DNA of 16,639 nucleotides from DATJZG01 sp035499295 (GTDB lineage Bacteria > Myxococcota > Myxococcia > Myxococcales > Anaeromyxobacteraceae): assembly GCA_035499295.1 (NCBI GenBank), contig DATJZG010000071.1, forward strand, positions 1 to 16,639. Reading direction: 5' to 3'. Under the pieces are notes generated by a model. That model searched no databases. It was not told where the DNA came from and worked only from the letters and a program-made list of their open reading frames with translations. Below, in pieces: positions 1 to 7,072 of this stretch. The translations under genes were made by a program, and so were the position numbers. How positions within the stretch are numbered: the stretch's first letter is position 1; each line of letters begins with the position of its first letter.

Positions 1-420
1 GGGGCGACCATCGAGATGGCGCAGGAGGCGGGGGAGGAGAACCTCTTCCTCTTCGGGCTCAGCGCGGCGGAGGTGGAGGGCAGCCGGGGCTGGTATGACC
101 CACACTGGCATTACCAGCACGACCCCGAGACGCGTGCGGCCCTCGACCTCATCTTCGACGACCACTTCAGCCGCTACGAGCCCGGAGTCTTCGAGCCCAT
201 TCGCCAGGCGCTGCTCGAGGGTGACCGCTACATGCACCTCGCCGATCTGAAGAGCTACCTCGAGGCGAGCGACCGGCTCGGCGCCCTCTACTCGGACCCG
301 GAGGCCTGGACCCGAAAGGTCGTCCGTAACGTCGCCAGTTCTGGCAAGTTCTCGAGTGACCGCGCCATCGCCGACTACGCGGCGGGGATCTGGACCGTGG
401 CGAGCTGCCGGGTCGGCTAG
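1..420 (+). CDS. glgP: Glycogen/alpha-glucan phosphorylase, C-terminal end (partial, 5' truncated by window)
   Basis: This is the last 139 codons of a glycogen phosphorylase, which releases glucose-1-phosphate from alpha-1,4-glucans in the cytoplasm using PLP. The frame is open from base 1. The sequence GATIEM followed by GEENLFLFG matches the family's conserved GANVEI...GEENIFIFG block after the PLP site. The tail contains EAWTRK, SSGKFSSDR and an IADYAAGIW helix, the usual C-terminal signature. The PLP-binding lysine (KxSGTGNMK motif) would lie upstream, outside the window. The ATG at 16 is internal, because homology continues before it. The gene ends with TAG and phosphoglucomutase follows after 32 bp, so the two are probably one operon making and then isomerising glucose-1-phosphate. 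Confidence 0.93.
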   Translation, partial: GATIEMAQEAGEENLFLFGLSAAEVEGSRGWYDPHWHYQHDPETRAALDLIFDDHFSRYEPGVFEPIRQALLEGDRYMHLADLKSYLEASDRLGALYSDPEAWTRKVVRNVASSGKFSSDRAIADYAAGIWTVASCRVG

Positions 421-452
421 CTGCCGTCTCGGCCGCAAGAGGAGGACGGACA

Positions 453-2102
453 GTGGCCCACTCACCGCTCGCCGGGAAGCCGGCGCCGAAGGAACTCCTG
501 GTGGACGTGGCGCGCCTCGAGCGCGAGTACCACGAGCGGCGCCCCGATCCCTCCGACCCCGCCCAGCTCGTCGCTTTCGGAACGAGCGGGCACCGGGGCT
601 CGGCTCTGCGCGGCGCGTTCAACGAGGCACACATCCTGGCCATCACCCAGGCCATCTGCGAGTGGCGGAAGCGCGCCGGGACGGACGGCCCGCTCTACAT
701 GGGCAAGGACACCCACGCCCTCTCCGCCCCGGCCCAGCAGACGGCGCTGCAGGTGCTGGCTGCGAACGGCGTCGACACCATCATCCAGGAGAGGGATGGG
801 GTCACCCCCACCCCAGTCGTCTCCCGCGCCGTCCTGGCCCACAACCGGGGTCGAAAGGATCGCCTTGCGGACGGCATCGTCGTCACCCCCTCCCACAACC
901 CGCCAGAGGACGGCGGCTTCAAGTACAACCCCCCGAACGGCGGCCCGGCCGACACGGACGTCACCGGCTGGGTGCAGGAACGGGCGAACGCGCTCCTGCG
1001 CCAAGGGGGGGCCGGGGTGCGACGGGTCGACTACGCCCGGGCCCTGGCGGCGGCGCGGCAGGAGGACTTCGTCGCTCCCTACGTCGACGACCTGCGGCAC
1101 GTCGTCGACCTGGACGCGATCCGCGCCGCGGGCCTGAAGCTGGCGGTCGATCCACTCGGTGGCGCCTCGCGCCCCTACTGGGAGCCGATCAACTCCACGT
1201 ACGGCCTCTCGGTGGAGGTGGTGAACCCGGTCATCGACCCCACCTTCTCCTTCATGACGGTGGACCACGACGGCAAGATCCGGATGGACTGCTCGAGCCC
1301 GTGGGCGATGGCGAGGCTGGTGGGCCTGAAGGATCGCTACCGGGTGGCCTTCGCAAACGACCCGGATTCGGACCGCCATGGCATCGTCACCCCCTCGGCT
1401 GGACTCCTCAACCCGAACCACTACCTGGCGGTGGCCATCCGCTACCTCCTCACCCATCGTCCCGGCTGGCCGCGATCGGCGGCGGTCGGGAAGACCCTCG
1501 TATCGAGCAGCATGATCGATCGGGTGGTGGCGAAGCTGGGAAGGCGACTCTCGGAGGTGCCGGTGGGGTTCAAGTGGTTCGTCTCCGGTCTCTTCGACGG
1601 TTCGATGTGCTTCGGCGGCGAGGAGAGCGCGGGCGCGAGCTTCCTCCGCCGGGACGGGACGGTGTGGACCACCGACAAGGACGGACTCATCCTGGACCTG
1701 CTCGCGGCCGAGATCACCGCGGCCACCGGAAAGGACCCCGGGGAGCATTACCGGGAGCTCACCGCCGAGTTCGGCTCGCCCTGCTACACGCGCATCGACG
1801 CGCCCGCGACGCCGGCGGAGAAGGCGCGCCTCGCCAAGCTGTCTCCGGAGGCGGTGAAGGACGCGACGCTCGCCGGGAGGCCCATCACGGCGAAGCTCAC
1901 GCGGGCTCCGGGCAACGGCGCCGGCATCGGCGGACTCAAGGTCGTGACCGAGAGCGGGTGGTTCGCGGCCCGGCCCTCCGGCACCGAGAACATCTACAAG
2001 ATCTACGCCGAGAGCTTCGAGGGCGAGCGGCACCTGGCGGCCATCGTTGCCGAGGCGCAGGGCATCGTGGCGAAGGCCCTCGCCGGAGCCGCGGCCGGGT
2101 AG
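453..2102 (+). CDS. pgm: Phosphoglucomutase (alpha-D-glucose phosphate-specific)
   Basis: A 549-residue cytoplasmic phosphohexomutase that interconverts glucose-1-phosphate and glucose-6-phosphate; the length is typical of bacterial Pgm. All four active-site loops are visible. The first is FGTSGHRGS near residues 42-50. The catalytic phosphoserine loop TPSHNPP puts Ser147 as the phosphorylated residue. The metal loop NDPDSDRH supplies Asp303, Asp305 and Asp307. The sugar loop GGEESAGASF is near 388-397, and the phosphate-binding loop ARPSGTENIYK near 506-516. The GTG start at 453 is preceded by an AAGAGGAGG ribosome site at a good distance. It lies 32 bp after the phosphorylase stop with no terminator between them, so it channels the phosphorylase product into glycolysis, or runs the reverse reaction for glycogen synthesis. 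No catalytic residue is missing. Confidence 0.97.
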   Translation: MAHSPLAGKPAPKELLVDVARLEREYHERRPDPSDPAQLVAFGTSGHRGSALRGAFNEAHILAITQAICEWRKRAGTDGPLYMGKDTHALSAPAQQTALQVLAANGVDTIIQERDGVTPTPVVSRAVLAHNRGRKDRLADGIVVTPSHNPPEDGGFKYNPPNGGPADTDVTGWVQERANALLRQGGAGVRRVDYARALAAARQEDFVAPYVDDLRHVVDLDAIRAAGLKLAVDPLGGASRPYWEPINSTYGLSVEVVNPVIDPTFSFMTVDHDGKIRMDCSSPWAMARLVGLKDRYRVAFANDPDSDRHGIVTPSAGLLNPNHYLAVAIRYLLTHRPGWPRSAAVGKTLVSSSMIDRVVAKLGRRLSEVPVGFKWFVSGLFDGSMCFGGEESAGASFLRRDGTVWTTDKDGLILDLLAAEITAATGKDPGEHYRELTAEFGSPCYTRIDAPATPAEKARLAKLSPEAVKDATLAGRPITAKLTRAPGNGAGIGGLKVVTESGWFAARPSGTENIYKIYAESFEGERHLAAIVAEAQGIVAKALAGAAAG

Positions 2103-2144
2103 TCGCCCCCCGGGGATCCCTCGCGCGCGGCCGTGCCGCTCGGG

Positions 2145-2150
2145 TATCGT
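2145..2150 (+). promoter_or_regulatory. Possible -10 element (TATCGT) for the AraC-family gene
   Basis: TATCGT lies 6 bases before the GTG at 2157. A transcript starting the usual distance downstream would begin at about that GTG, giving a leaderless message, or a very short leader for the ATG at 2166. No convincing -35 box is visible. The match is weak and could be chance. Confidence 0.2.
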
Positions 2151-2156
2151 CGGGGG

Positions 2157-3206
2157 GTGGACCTCATGCCTGCCGCGACGGCCCGGGCGCTCCTCGGCGC
2201 CTTCCGGGCCCTGGGGCTCGACGACCAGGCCCTGCGCTCCGGCGCGGGAATCGCGCCGGAGGCGCTCGACCCGGTCGACGCCGCGCTGCCCGCCGCCGCG
2301 TTCGCCAGCCTGTGGGAGGGGGCCTTCCGGCGCGCCCCGCGAGCGGAGCTTCCCACCGAGGTCGGCTTGGCCGTCCCCTTCGGGAGCTTCGGGGCCCTCG
2401 ACTATCTCGCCGCCAGCTCTCCCGACGTGCGCGCCGCTTTCCACTCTCTCGCCACCCACTTCCGCACGGTGAGCGCCGGCTTCGAAATGGAGATCGAGGA
2501 GGAGGGCGGAGGAGCCGAGGCGCGGCTCCAGTGGAAGCGATCGAACCCGGCCCGCGACGTGAGCGACGAGTTCACGTTGGCGGTCCTGGTGGGGCGGTTC
2601 CGCGCGCACGCCGCCTTCGCCCCGGAGCAGGTGCGCCTCACGCGCCCGCTGCCCCGCCCGCCGACGCGGCACGAGCGCCTTCTCGGGGCGCCCGTCGCCT
2701 TCGGTTGCGCGGTCGCGGCCTTGCGGATGGGAGCGGCCAGCTGGCGGGCGCCGCTGCGGACCGCCGATCCTGCGCTCCAGGACACGCTTCGGCGCCTGGC
2801 CGAGCGGCTCGAGCTCGGGACGCCACCCAACGATCTCGAGCACGCCATTCGCGCTCGCCTGCGCGGGCTCCTGCCGGAGGGGCGGGCGGAAGCCCCGACG
2901 CTGGCACGGGCGCTGGGACTCTCGGAACGCACGCTGCGCCGCCGACTCCGGGACTCGGGCCGCTCCTTCCAGCAGATCGTGGAGGACGTTCGCGAGGCCG
3001 AGGCGGAGCGCCTCCTGTCGGGGCCGGAGGTGGCGCTCGCCGAGGTGGCGCTCCGCCTCGGCTTTTCCGATCAGAGCGCTTTCACGCGGGCGTTCCGGCG
3101 GTGGAAGGGCGTGCCACCGTCCGCGTGGGCTCCGTCGACAGGCGGGCGGCCGCGGACCGAACGAGCCGGAAGGTCGAGGGCCCCGCCACGGCCGCCGCGG
3201 CCATGA
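2157..3206 (+). CDS. AraC-family transcriptional regulator with Arabinose_bd-type N-terminal domain
   Basis: A 349-residue cytoplasmic DNA-binding regulator. The N-terminal ~190 residues resemble the sensor domain of OruR/PF12625-type AraC proteins (ALGLDDQALRSGAGI, then SLWEGAFRRA, then FGSFGALDYLAASS). The last ~100 residues form the AraC double helix-turn-helix: LARALGLSERTLRRRLRDSG, a linker, then VALRLGFSDQSAFTRAFRRW and the GVPPSAW end of the fold. The frame opens further upstream at GTG 2133, but nothing like a ribosome site precedes that codon. The GTG at 2157 (or the ATG at 2166, preceded by a G-rich run) is more plausible. After PPSAW a Pro/Arg-rich tail of about 25 residues runs into the oppositely oriented FAD oxidoreductase gene, giving a 125-bp overlap. 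The ligand and targets are unknown; the convergent oxidoreductase is a possible target by proximity only. Confidence 0.87.
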   Translation: MDLMPAATARALLGAFRALGLDDQALRSGAGIAPEALDPVDAALPAAAFASLWEGAFRRAPRAELPTEVGLAVPFGSFGALDYLAASSPDVRAAFHSLATHFRTVSAGFEMEIEEEGGGAEARLQWKRSNPARDVSDEFTLAVLVGRFRAHAAFAPEQVRLTRPLPRPPTRHERLLGAPVAFGCAVAALRMGAASWRAPLRTADPALQDTLRRLAERLELGTPPNDLEHAIRARLRGLLPEGRAEAPTLARALGLSERTLRRRLRDSGRSFQQIVEDVREAEAERLLSGPEVALAEVALRLGFSDQSAFTRAFRRWKGVPPSAWAPSTGGRPRTERAGRSRAPPRPPRP

Positions 3207-4692
3207 GCCCGCCCATCAGCGCGCCGGTGACGCCGAGCATCATCGCATCCGCTCCGGTGAGGAACAGGCCCGGCACCGGCGTCCGGGCCCCGAGGAAGTC
3301 CATGTCGAGCCTCTCGGGGGTCCAGGGGATGCCGTAGATCTCGCCGCCGGGATGGCCGGTGAAGGTCTCGGTGGACAGCGGGGTGGAGAGCTCCCGGTAG
3401 GCGACGAGGTTCGTCAAGCCGGGGAGTCGCCGCTCCGCGGTGGCGAGAAGTCCTTCGGCGATACGCGCCTTCAGCTCCTCGTACTCCGCGCCGCGCCGCC
3501 GCCAGGGGGTCCCGGAGAAGCGGGAGAAGGCGGCCGCGTCGACGGCAGTCACGATCTCGGCGGTGTGCGCGCGAGCCGCCGGGTCCTTCATCGAGGGGAA
3601 GGAGAGGTAGACGTGGGACGGCCGCCCCTCCAAGACCTCGCTCCTTCGGCTCCAGAGCCCGTCCTGATCGAGTGCGTCGTGGATCCAGAAGTTCTCTCCC
3701 TGCACGCCCAGCGACGCTGCCGATGAGCGGAGCCCGAGGTAGAGCGACACGTGCGCCATGCTCGGAGCCGCCCCCCGGAGGCGATCGCGGAAGGCGATGG
3801 GCAACTCCGGCGGCAGGAGCCTGAGGTACGTCGCCCGCGCCCCGGCGTCGGAGACCACCACCGGCGCCCGCAGCTCCTCGCCGCCCCGCAGCCGGACGCC
3901 CACGGCGCACCCGTTCTCCACGAGGATCCGCTCGACCTCGGCTCTCACCCTCACCTCGCCCCCGGCTTCCTCGATGACGCTCGCCGCTCCCTCGGCGATG
4001 CGCGCCGCCGAACCCTCCGGGTAGAAGGCGCCCTCTAGATAGTGAGCGGTGATGACGGCGTGAATGAGAAACGCCCCCTGCCCCGGGGGCATCCCGTGGT
4101 CGCCCCAGCGCGCACCGAGCACCGCCTTCAGCCGCGCGTCGCGGAAGCGGGCGTCGAGGACCTCCCGGGTCGTTCGGCGGGCCAGCCGCACCCGCGCCGA
4201 GAGGAGTGCCCGCGCCGCCGCCGCCACCGGGCGAGGCGCCACGGCGCGAAGCCCGAGGAGGGTCGTGATGCTGGCGGCGCGCCTCACGTCGCGCAGGAAG
4301 CCCCGGACCGCCCGCGCCTCGTCGGGGAAGGCCCGGACGAGGTCCGCCTCGAACCGCTCCGCACCCGAGCGGATCTCGAACTCGAAATCGGGAAAGACGA
4401 GGCGCTCAAAGGGGTCCGGCATCCGGGTCCAGGACACCTGGCCGCCCGTCGCGACGCGGAGCGCGTCCCCGGCCATGCCCGACCCCACCGCCTCTGCCCC
4501 GACATAGTGGACGCCGACGTCCCAGGTGAAACCACCGGGACGCGAGAACGTGTGGGTGAAGCCTCCGGCTCGCCAGTGGCGCTCCAGGACGACGACGCGC
4601 CTGCCGTGGAGCCGGGCGAGCAGCGCCGCGGTGGTGAGCCCCCCCATGCCCGAACCGATGACGATGGCGTCCGTTGCGCTCGGGTGCCCCAC
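3082..4692 (-). CDS. FAD-dependent oxidoreductase of the phytoene desaturase / carotenoid isomerase / RetSat-like family
   Basis: A 536-residue flavoprotein of the COG1233 type. The N-terminus has the Rossmann dinucleotide motif IVIGSGMGG (residues 10-18) and the ribose-binding Glu37 in VVVLERH, followed by RAGGFTHTF, typical of CrtI/CrtISO/RetSat proteins. The C-terminus carries the FAD-closing segment VPGLFLTGADAMMLGVTGAL. I chose the GTG at 4692 because GGAGG sits nine bases upstream and the protein then begins right at the first beta strand; the frame stays open to 4809 but that stretch is not protein-like. Substrates in this family are carotenoids, retinoids or other polyenes, and I cannot choose among them. 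No other carotenoid gene is nearby. The final ~32 residues after AAAAVAG are low-complexity and overlap the AraC gene. Transcription probably starts in the 160 bp upstream, after the terminator of the rhodanese operon. Confidence 0.9.
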   Translation of the reverse strand: MGHPSATDAIVIGSGMGGLTTAALLARLHGRRVVVLERHWRAGGFTHTFSRPGGFTWDVGVHYVGAEAVGSGMAGDALRVATGGQVSWTRMPDPFERLVFPDFEFEIRSGAERFEADLVRAFPDEARAVRGFLRDVRRAASITTLLGLRAVAPRPVAAAARALLSARVRLARRTTREVLDARFRDARLKAVLGARWGDHGMPPGQGAFLIHAVITAHYLEGAFYPEGSAARIAEGAASVIEEAGGEVRVRAEVERILVENGCAVGVRLRGGEELRAPVVVSDAGARATYLRLLPPELPIAFRDRLRGAAPSMAHVSLYLGLRSSAASLGVQGENFWIHDALDQDGLWSRRSEVLEGRPSHVYLSFPSMKDPAARAHTAEIVTAVDAAAFSRFSGTPWRRRGAEYEELKARIAEGLLATAERRLPGLTNLVAYRELSTPLSTETFTGHPGGEIYGIPWTPERLDMDFLGARTPVPGLFLTGADAMMLGVTGALMGGLMAAAAVAGPSTFRLVRSAAARLSTEPTRTVARPSTAGTPA

Positions 4693-4807
4693 GGGTCTTT
4701 GCCTCCTCGGCCGCCGGCGGGCAGCCTCGTACCCATGCTGCCCGAGTGGCTTCGCGACTGCTTGGCCGGCGCGGCCGTTTCCTTGGCTCCGGCGGCCAAG
4801 CGGGGGC

Positions 4808-4844
4808 AAAAGGAGGCCGGAGGATCGGGGGCGCGACCTCCGGC
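4808..4844 (-). terminator. Likely rho-independent terminator of the CoA-disulfide reductase/rhodanese operon
   Basis: Read on the minus strand, a perfect 8-bp stem GCCGGAGG / CCTCCGGC with a 13-base loop starts 8 bases after the rhodanese TAG. CTCC and then TTTT follow it. The stem is strong and the U tract is short and interrupted. The rest of the 4693-4852 gap shows only a 6-bp CTTGGC/GCCAAG hairpin (4782-4800) without a T run, and no gene. Confidence 0.45.
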
Positions 4845-4852
4845 GTGGAAAG

Positions 4853-5206
4853 CTACCGCGGCATGCCGCTCAGGCCGCCGGCGTTCGTCACGTCCGAGAA
4901 GCCCGCCTGTTTCATCATCCGCTCGGCCATGGCGCTGCGCATGCCCGAGGCGCAATAGACCACCACCGGCCTGTCCTTCGCGAACTCGTGAAGGCGGCGC
5001 GAGAGCTCCTGGACCGGCACGTTCACCGCTCCCGGGTAGGCCCCGCCCACGAACTCGTCGGGGCTGCGGACGTCCACCACCTGCGCTCCGGCCTTGATCT
5101 TCTCCATCACCACGTTTGCAGGCACGCGCTTTCCTCCCATGAATCGCCGCAGGGCGAAGTAGGCGCCCGCCGCCAGCGCGGCGACGAGCCAGGGGTTCGA
5201 GGTCAT
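4853..5206 (-). CDS. Single-domain rhodanese-like sulfurtransferase with N-terminal membrane anchor
   Basis: A 117-residue protein made of a hydrophobic N-terminal segment (residues ~5-20, WLVAALAAGAYFAL) and one rhodanese domain. The domain shows VVDVRSPDEFVGGAYPGAVNVP and the catalytic loop VVYCASGMRS, with Cys85 as the persulfide-carrying cysteine. Family members transfer sulfane sulfur to acceptors such as thiols or cyanide. The hydrophobic segment suggests anchoring to the inner membrane; its topology cannot be read from this sequence. The ATG overlaps the TGA of the upstream reductase-rhodanese gene (ATGA), with GGAGGG just upstream, so the two are translationally coupled. The loop has the usual six residues of a sulfurtransferase rather than the seven of an arsenate-type phosphatase. 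The real acceptor is unknown. Confidence 0.93.
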   Translation of the reverse strand: MTSNPWLVAALAAGAYFALRRFMGGKRVPANVVMEKIKAGAQVVDVRSPDEFVGGAYPGAVNVPVQELSRRLHEFAKDRPVVVYCASGMRSAMAERMMKQAGFSDVTNAGGLSGMPR

Positions 5207-6867
5207 CCCTCCTCCATGCGAAAGCCACCCTCGGCCTCCATGCTGAGGAAGCCACCGGTGACGTTGGCCACGTTGCCGAAACCGCTCTCCTTCAGGGTGC
5301 GGACCGCGAGGTGGGCGCGGAAGCCCGACCGGCAGTGGACGACGATGCGCCGGTCCCGCGGCAGTGATTCCAGGTTCCGGCGCAGGTCATCGACGGGGAC
5401 GTTGCGCGCCCCGGCGACGTGCGCCTTCGAGAACTCGGCCCGGGTCCGAACGTCGAGGACGAGCGGAGGGGAGGGCGAGTCGAGCTCGGCCCGGAGCGCC
5501 GCGGCGGTGACGAGCGGGCTGAAGCCGGAGACGTCGTTTTCCCCCACGAAGGCGGCCAGGTTGACGGGGTCGTTCGCCGACGAGTAGGGCGGCGCGTAGC
5601 AGAGGTCGAGGTCCGCAAGGTCGGAAAGCGACATCCCTGCGGCCAGGGCCGTCGCCACCACGTCGATGCGCTTGTCGACGCCGGCGTGGCCGAAGCCCTG
5701 CGCTCCCAGCAGCCGGCCGGTCTTGCGCTCGTAGGTGAGCTGGAGTGAGAGCTCGCGAGCACCGGGGTAGTAGCCGGCGTGGTGGTCCTTGTGGATGACC
5801 GCCACCCCCACGTCGAAACCGGCTTCACGCGCGGCCTTCTCGGAGAGACCGGTCGAGGCGACGGTGGCCTCGAACACCTTCACCGCGTTGGTCCCCAGGA
5901 CCCCGCGGTAGCGGAGGTCCCCGCCCAGGGCGTTCGTCGCGGCGATGCGGCCCTGCCGGTTGGCCGGTCCGGCTAGGGGGAGTCGAACCTGTCGACCGGA
6001 GATCCGGTGGGTGACCTCGACCATGTCGCCGGCCGCATAGACGCTGGGGTCGGAGGTGCGGAGCCGGTCGTCGACGAGGACCCCTCCGGCGGGCCCGAGA
6101 TCAAGCCCGGCGCGCTTCGCCAGCTCGAGCTCAGGCCGCACGCCCACCGAGAGGAGCACCGCGTCGGCGGCCAGGCGCCGGCCGTCCGAGAGCTCGACGG
6201 AGCGCCCGGCCTGGTCGATCGCCCTGACGCCGGTGCCGGTGATCACTTCCACCCCGTTCCGCTCGAGCTCGCGGGCCACCTGGACGCCGAAGGGGCGGTC
6301 CATCTGCGACAGCACCGTGGGCAGGAGCTCGACCACCACCACCTCGAGGCCCCGGCGACGGAACGCCTCGGCCATCTCGAGGCCGACGAAGCCGCCGCCG
6401 ACCACCACCGCTCTTCGCGGTCCCTGTTCCTCGAGAAAGGTGTGAAGGCGGTCCATGTCCGGGACCGTCCACAGCTTGAAGACGTGCGGCGCATCGACCC
6501 CCGGAAGGCCCGGCACGATGGGGTTGCCACCCTGAGCAAGGATGAGCCGGTCGTAGGGGAACCAGGAGTCCCCATCGGGGCCTCGTGCCCGCACCCGCCT
6601 GCCGGTCCGGTCGATCTCCACCGCCTCGGTCCGGAGCCGGACCTGGACCCCGTAGCGGGCCTGGAAGCCCTCCGGGGACTGCAGGAGGAGTCGCGAGCGC
6701 TTCTCGATATCCCGAGAGATGAAATAGGGGAGACCACAGTTTGCATAGGAGACGTACGGCCCGCGCTCCAGAACCGTGATCTCCGCGCTTTCATCGATCC
6801 GCCGCGCGCGGGCGGCGGCGGTCGCCCCGGCAGCCACGCCCCCCACGATGAGCAGTCTCGTCTTCAT
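5203..6867 (-). CDS. cdr: CoA-disulfide reductase fused to a C-terminal rhodanese domain (CoADR-Rhd)
   Basis: A 554-residue cytoplasmic flavoprotein. The N-terminal FAD motif IVGGVAAG (7-14) is followed by SYANCGLPYF with the single active-site Cys44, the hallmark of the NADH oxidase / CoA-disulfide reductase class. A second Rossmann motif, VVVGGGFVGLEMAEAF (154-169), binds NAD(P)H. AAGDMVEV (278-285) is the second FAD contact. HHAGYYPGA and YAPPYSSANDPVN carry the tyrosines typical of CoADR. Residues ~465-554 are a rhodanese domain with Cys512 in VVHCRSGFR. CoADR-Rhd enzymes reduce CoA disulfide, CoA persulfide or polysulfide, and are linked to sulfur respiration and sulfane-sulfur handling. 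I chose ATG 6867 because homology starts there; the frame runs on upstream only as a shadow of the divergent cytochrome gene. It is the first gene of a two-gene operon with a second rhodanese. An Npsr-like NADH polysulfide reductase role is an alternative. Confidence 0.95.
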   Translation of the reverse strand: MKTRLLIVGGVAAGATAAARARRIDESAEITVLERGPYVSYANCGLPYFISRDIEKRSRLLLQSPEGFQARYGVQVRLRTEAVEIDRTGRRVRARGPDGDSWFPYDRLILAQGGNPIVPGLPGVDAPHVFKLWTVPDMDRLHTFLEEQGPRRAVVVGGGFVGLEMAEAFRRRGLEVVVVELLPTVLSQMDRPFGVQVARELERNGVEVITGTGVRAIDQAGRSVELSDGRRLAADAVLLSVGVRPELELAKRAGLDLGPAGGVLVDDRLRTSDPSVYAAGDMVEVTHRISGRQVRLPLAGPANRQGRIAATNALGGDLRYRGVLGTNAVKVFEATVASTGLSEKAAREAGFDVGVAVIHKDHHAGYYPGARELSLQLTYERKTGRLLGAQGFGHAGVDKRIDVVATALAAGMSLSDLADLDLCYAPPYSSANDPVNLAAFVGENDVSGFSPLVTAAALRAELDSPSPPLVLDVRTRAEFSKAHVAGARNVPVDDLRRNLESLPRDRRIVVHCRSGFRAHLAVRTLKESGFGNVANVTGGFLSMEAEGGFRMEEG

Positions 6868-6888
6868 GCCTCGCTCGCGCCCCCTCGG

Positions 6889-6918
6889 ATGGTAGGTCCC
6901 GTCAAGGGAAAGAGCCAA
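6889..6918 (-). promoter_or_regulatory. Candidate sigma70-like promoter for the CoADR-Rhd operon
   Basis: On the minus strand TTGGCT (6918-6913, 4 of 6 to the -35 consensus) is 18 bases from TACCAT (6894-6889, 4 of 6 to the -10 consensus). The implied start near 6882 gives a leader of about 15 bases containing GCGAGG before the ATG at 6867. An overlapping TTGACG does not have a -10 box at a proper distance. Confidence 0.3.
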
Positions 6919-7006
6919 ATGCCCGGGGAAGGATTCGGGAAAGGCCCACGGCGCCTTCCCCCCCGCCCAGAGCGGGAAAAGAGCCCGCGCGGAGGCCGAC
7001 TGCGAG

Positions 7007-7012
7007 TAGACT
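7007..7012 (+). promoter_or_regulatory. Possible -10 element (TAGACT) for the HAO-Nap operon
   Basis: TAGACT matches the bacterial -10 consensus at 4 of 6 positions. A start near 7019 would give a leader of roughly 54 bases that contains the hairpin at 7036-7057. There is no recognisable -35 box, so an activator-dependent promoter or a chance match are both possible. I see no FNR-type TTGAT-N4-ATCAA site in the 205-bp divergent gap. Confidence 0.22.
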
Positions 7013-7035
7013 ACCGAACCGGCAAAGCCGCTGCC

Positions 7036-7057
7036 GCGCCGGGGAGAGACCCGGCGC
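7036..7057 (+). promoter_or_regulatory. Perfect GC-rich hairpin in the leader of the octahaem cytochrome gene
   Basis: GCGCCGGG and CCCGGCGC form an uninterrupted 8-bp inverted repeat around a GAGAGA loop. It ends one base before the GGGAG ribosome site (7059-7063) and 15 bases before the ATG. As RNA it would be a very stable stem; as DNA it could be an operator. No T run follows, so it is not a terminator. Confidence 0.45.
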
Positions 7058-7072
7058 CGGGAGACCGACCGC

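Noticed and set aside
462..2843. A 793-codon minus-strand open frame opposite pgm and AraC.
   Set aside because: It is the antisense shadow typical of high GC at third codon positions, with no recognisable motif, and it spans two unrelated sense genes.
356..3337. A very long plus-strand open frame (993 codons) across pgm and the AraC gene.
   Set aside because: It is an off-frame reading of GC-rich coding DNA, extremely rich in Arg, Gly, Pro and Ala, with no domain. Pgm and AraC motifs are in other frames.
4782..4800. A CTTGGC/GCCAAG hairpin between the FAD oxidoreductase and rhodanese genes as a terminator.
   Set aside because: The stem is only 6 bp with no T run on either strand. The hairpin at 4808-4844 is the better terminator.
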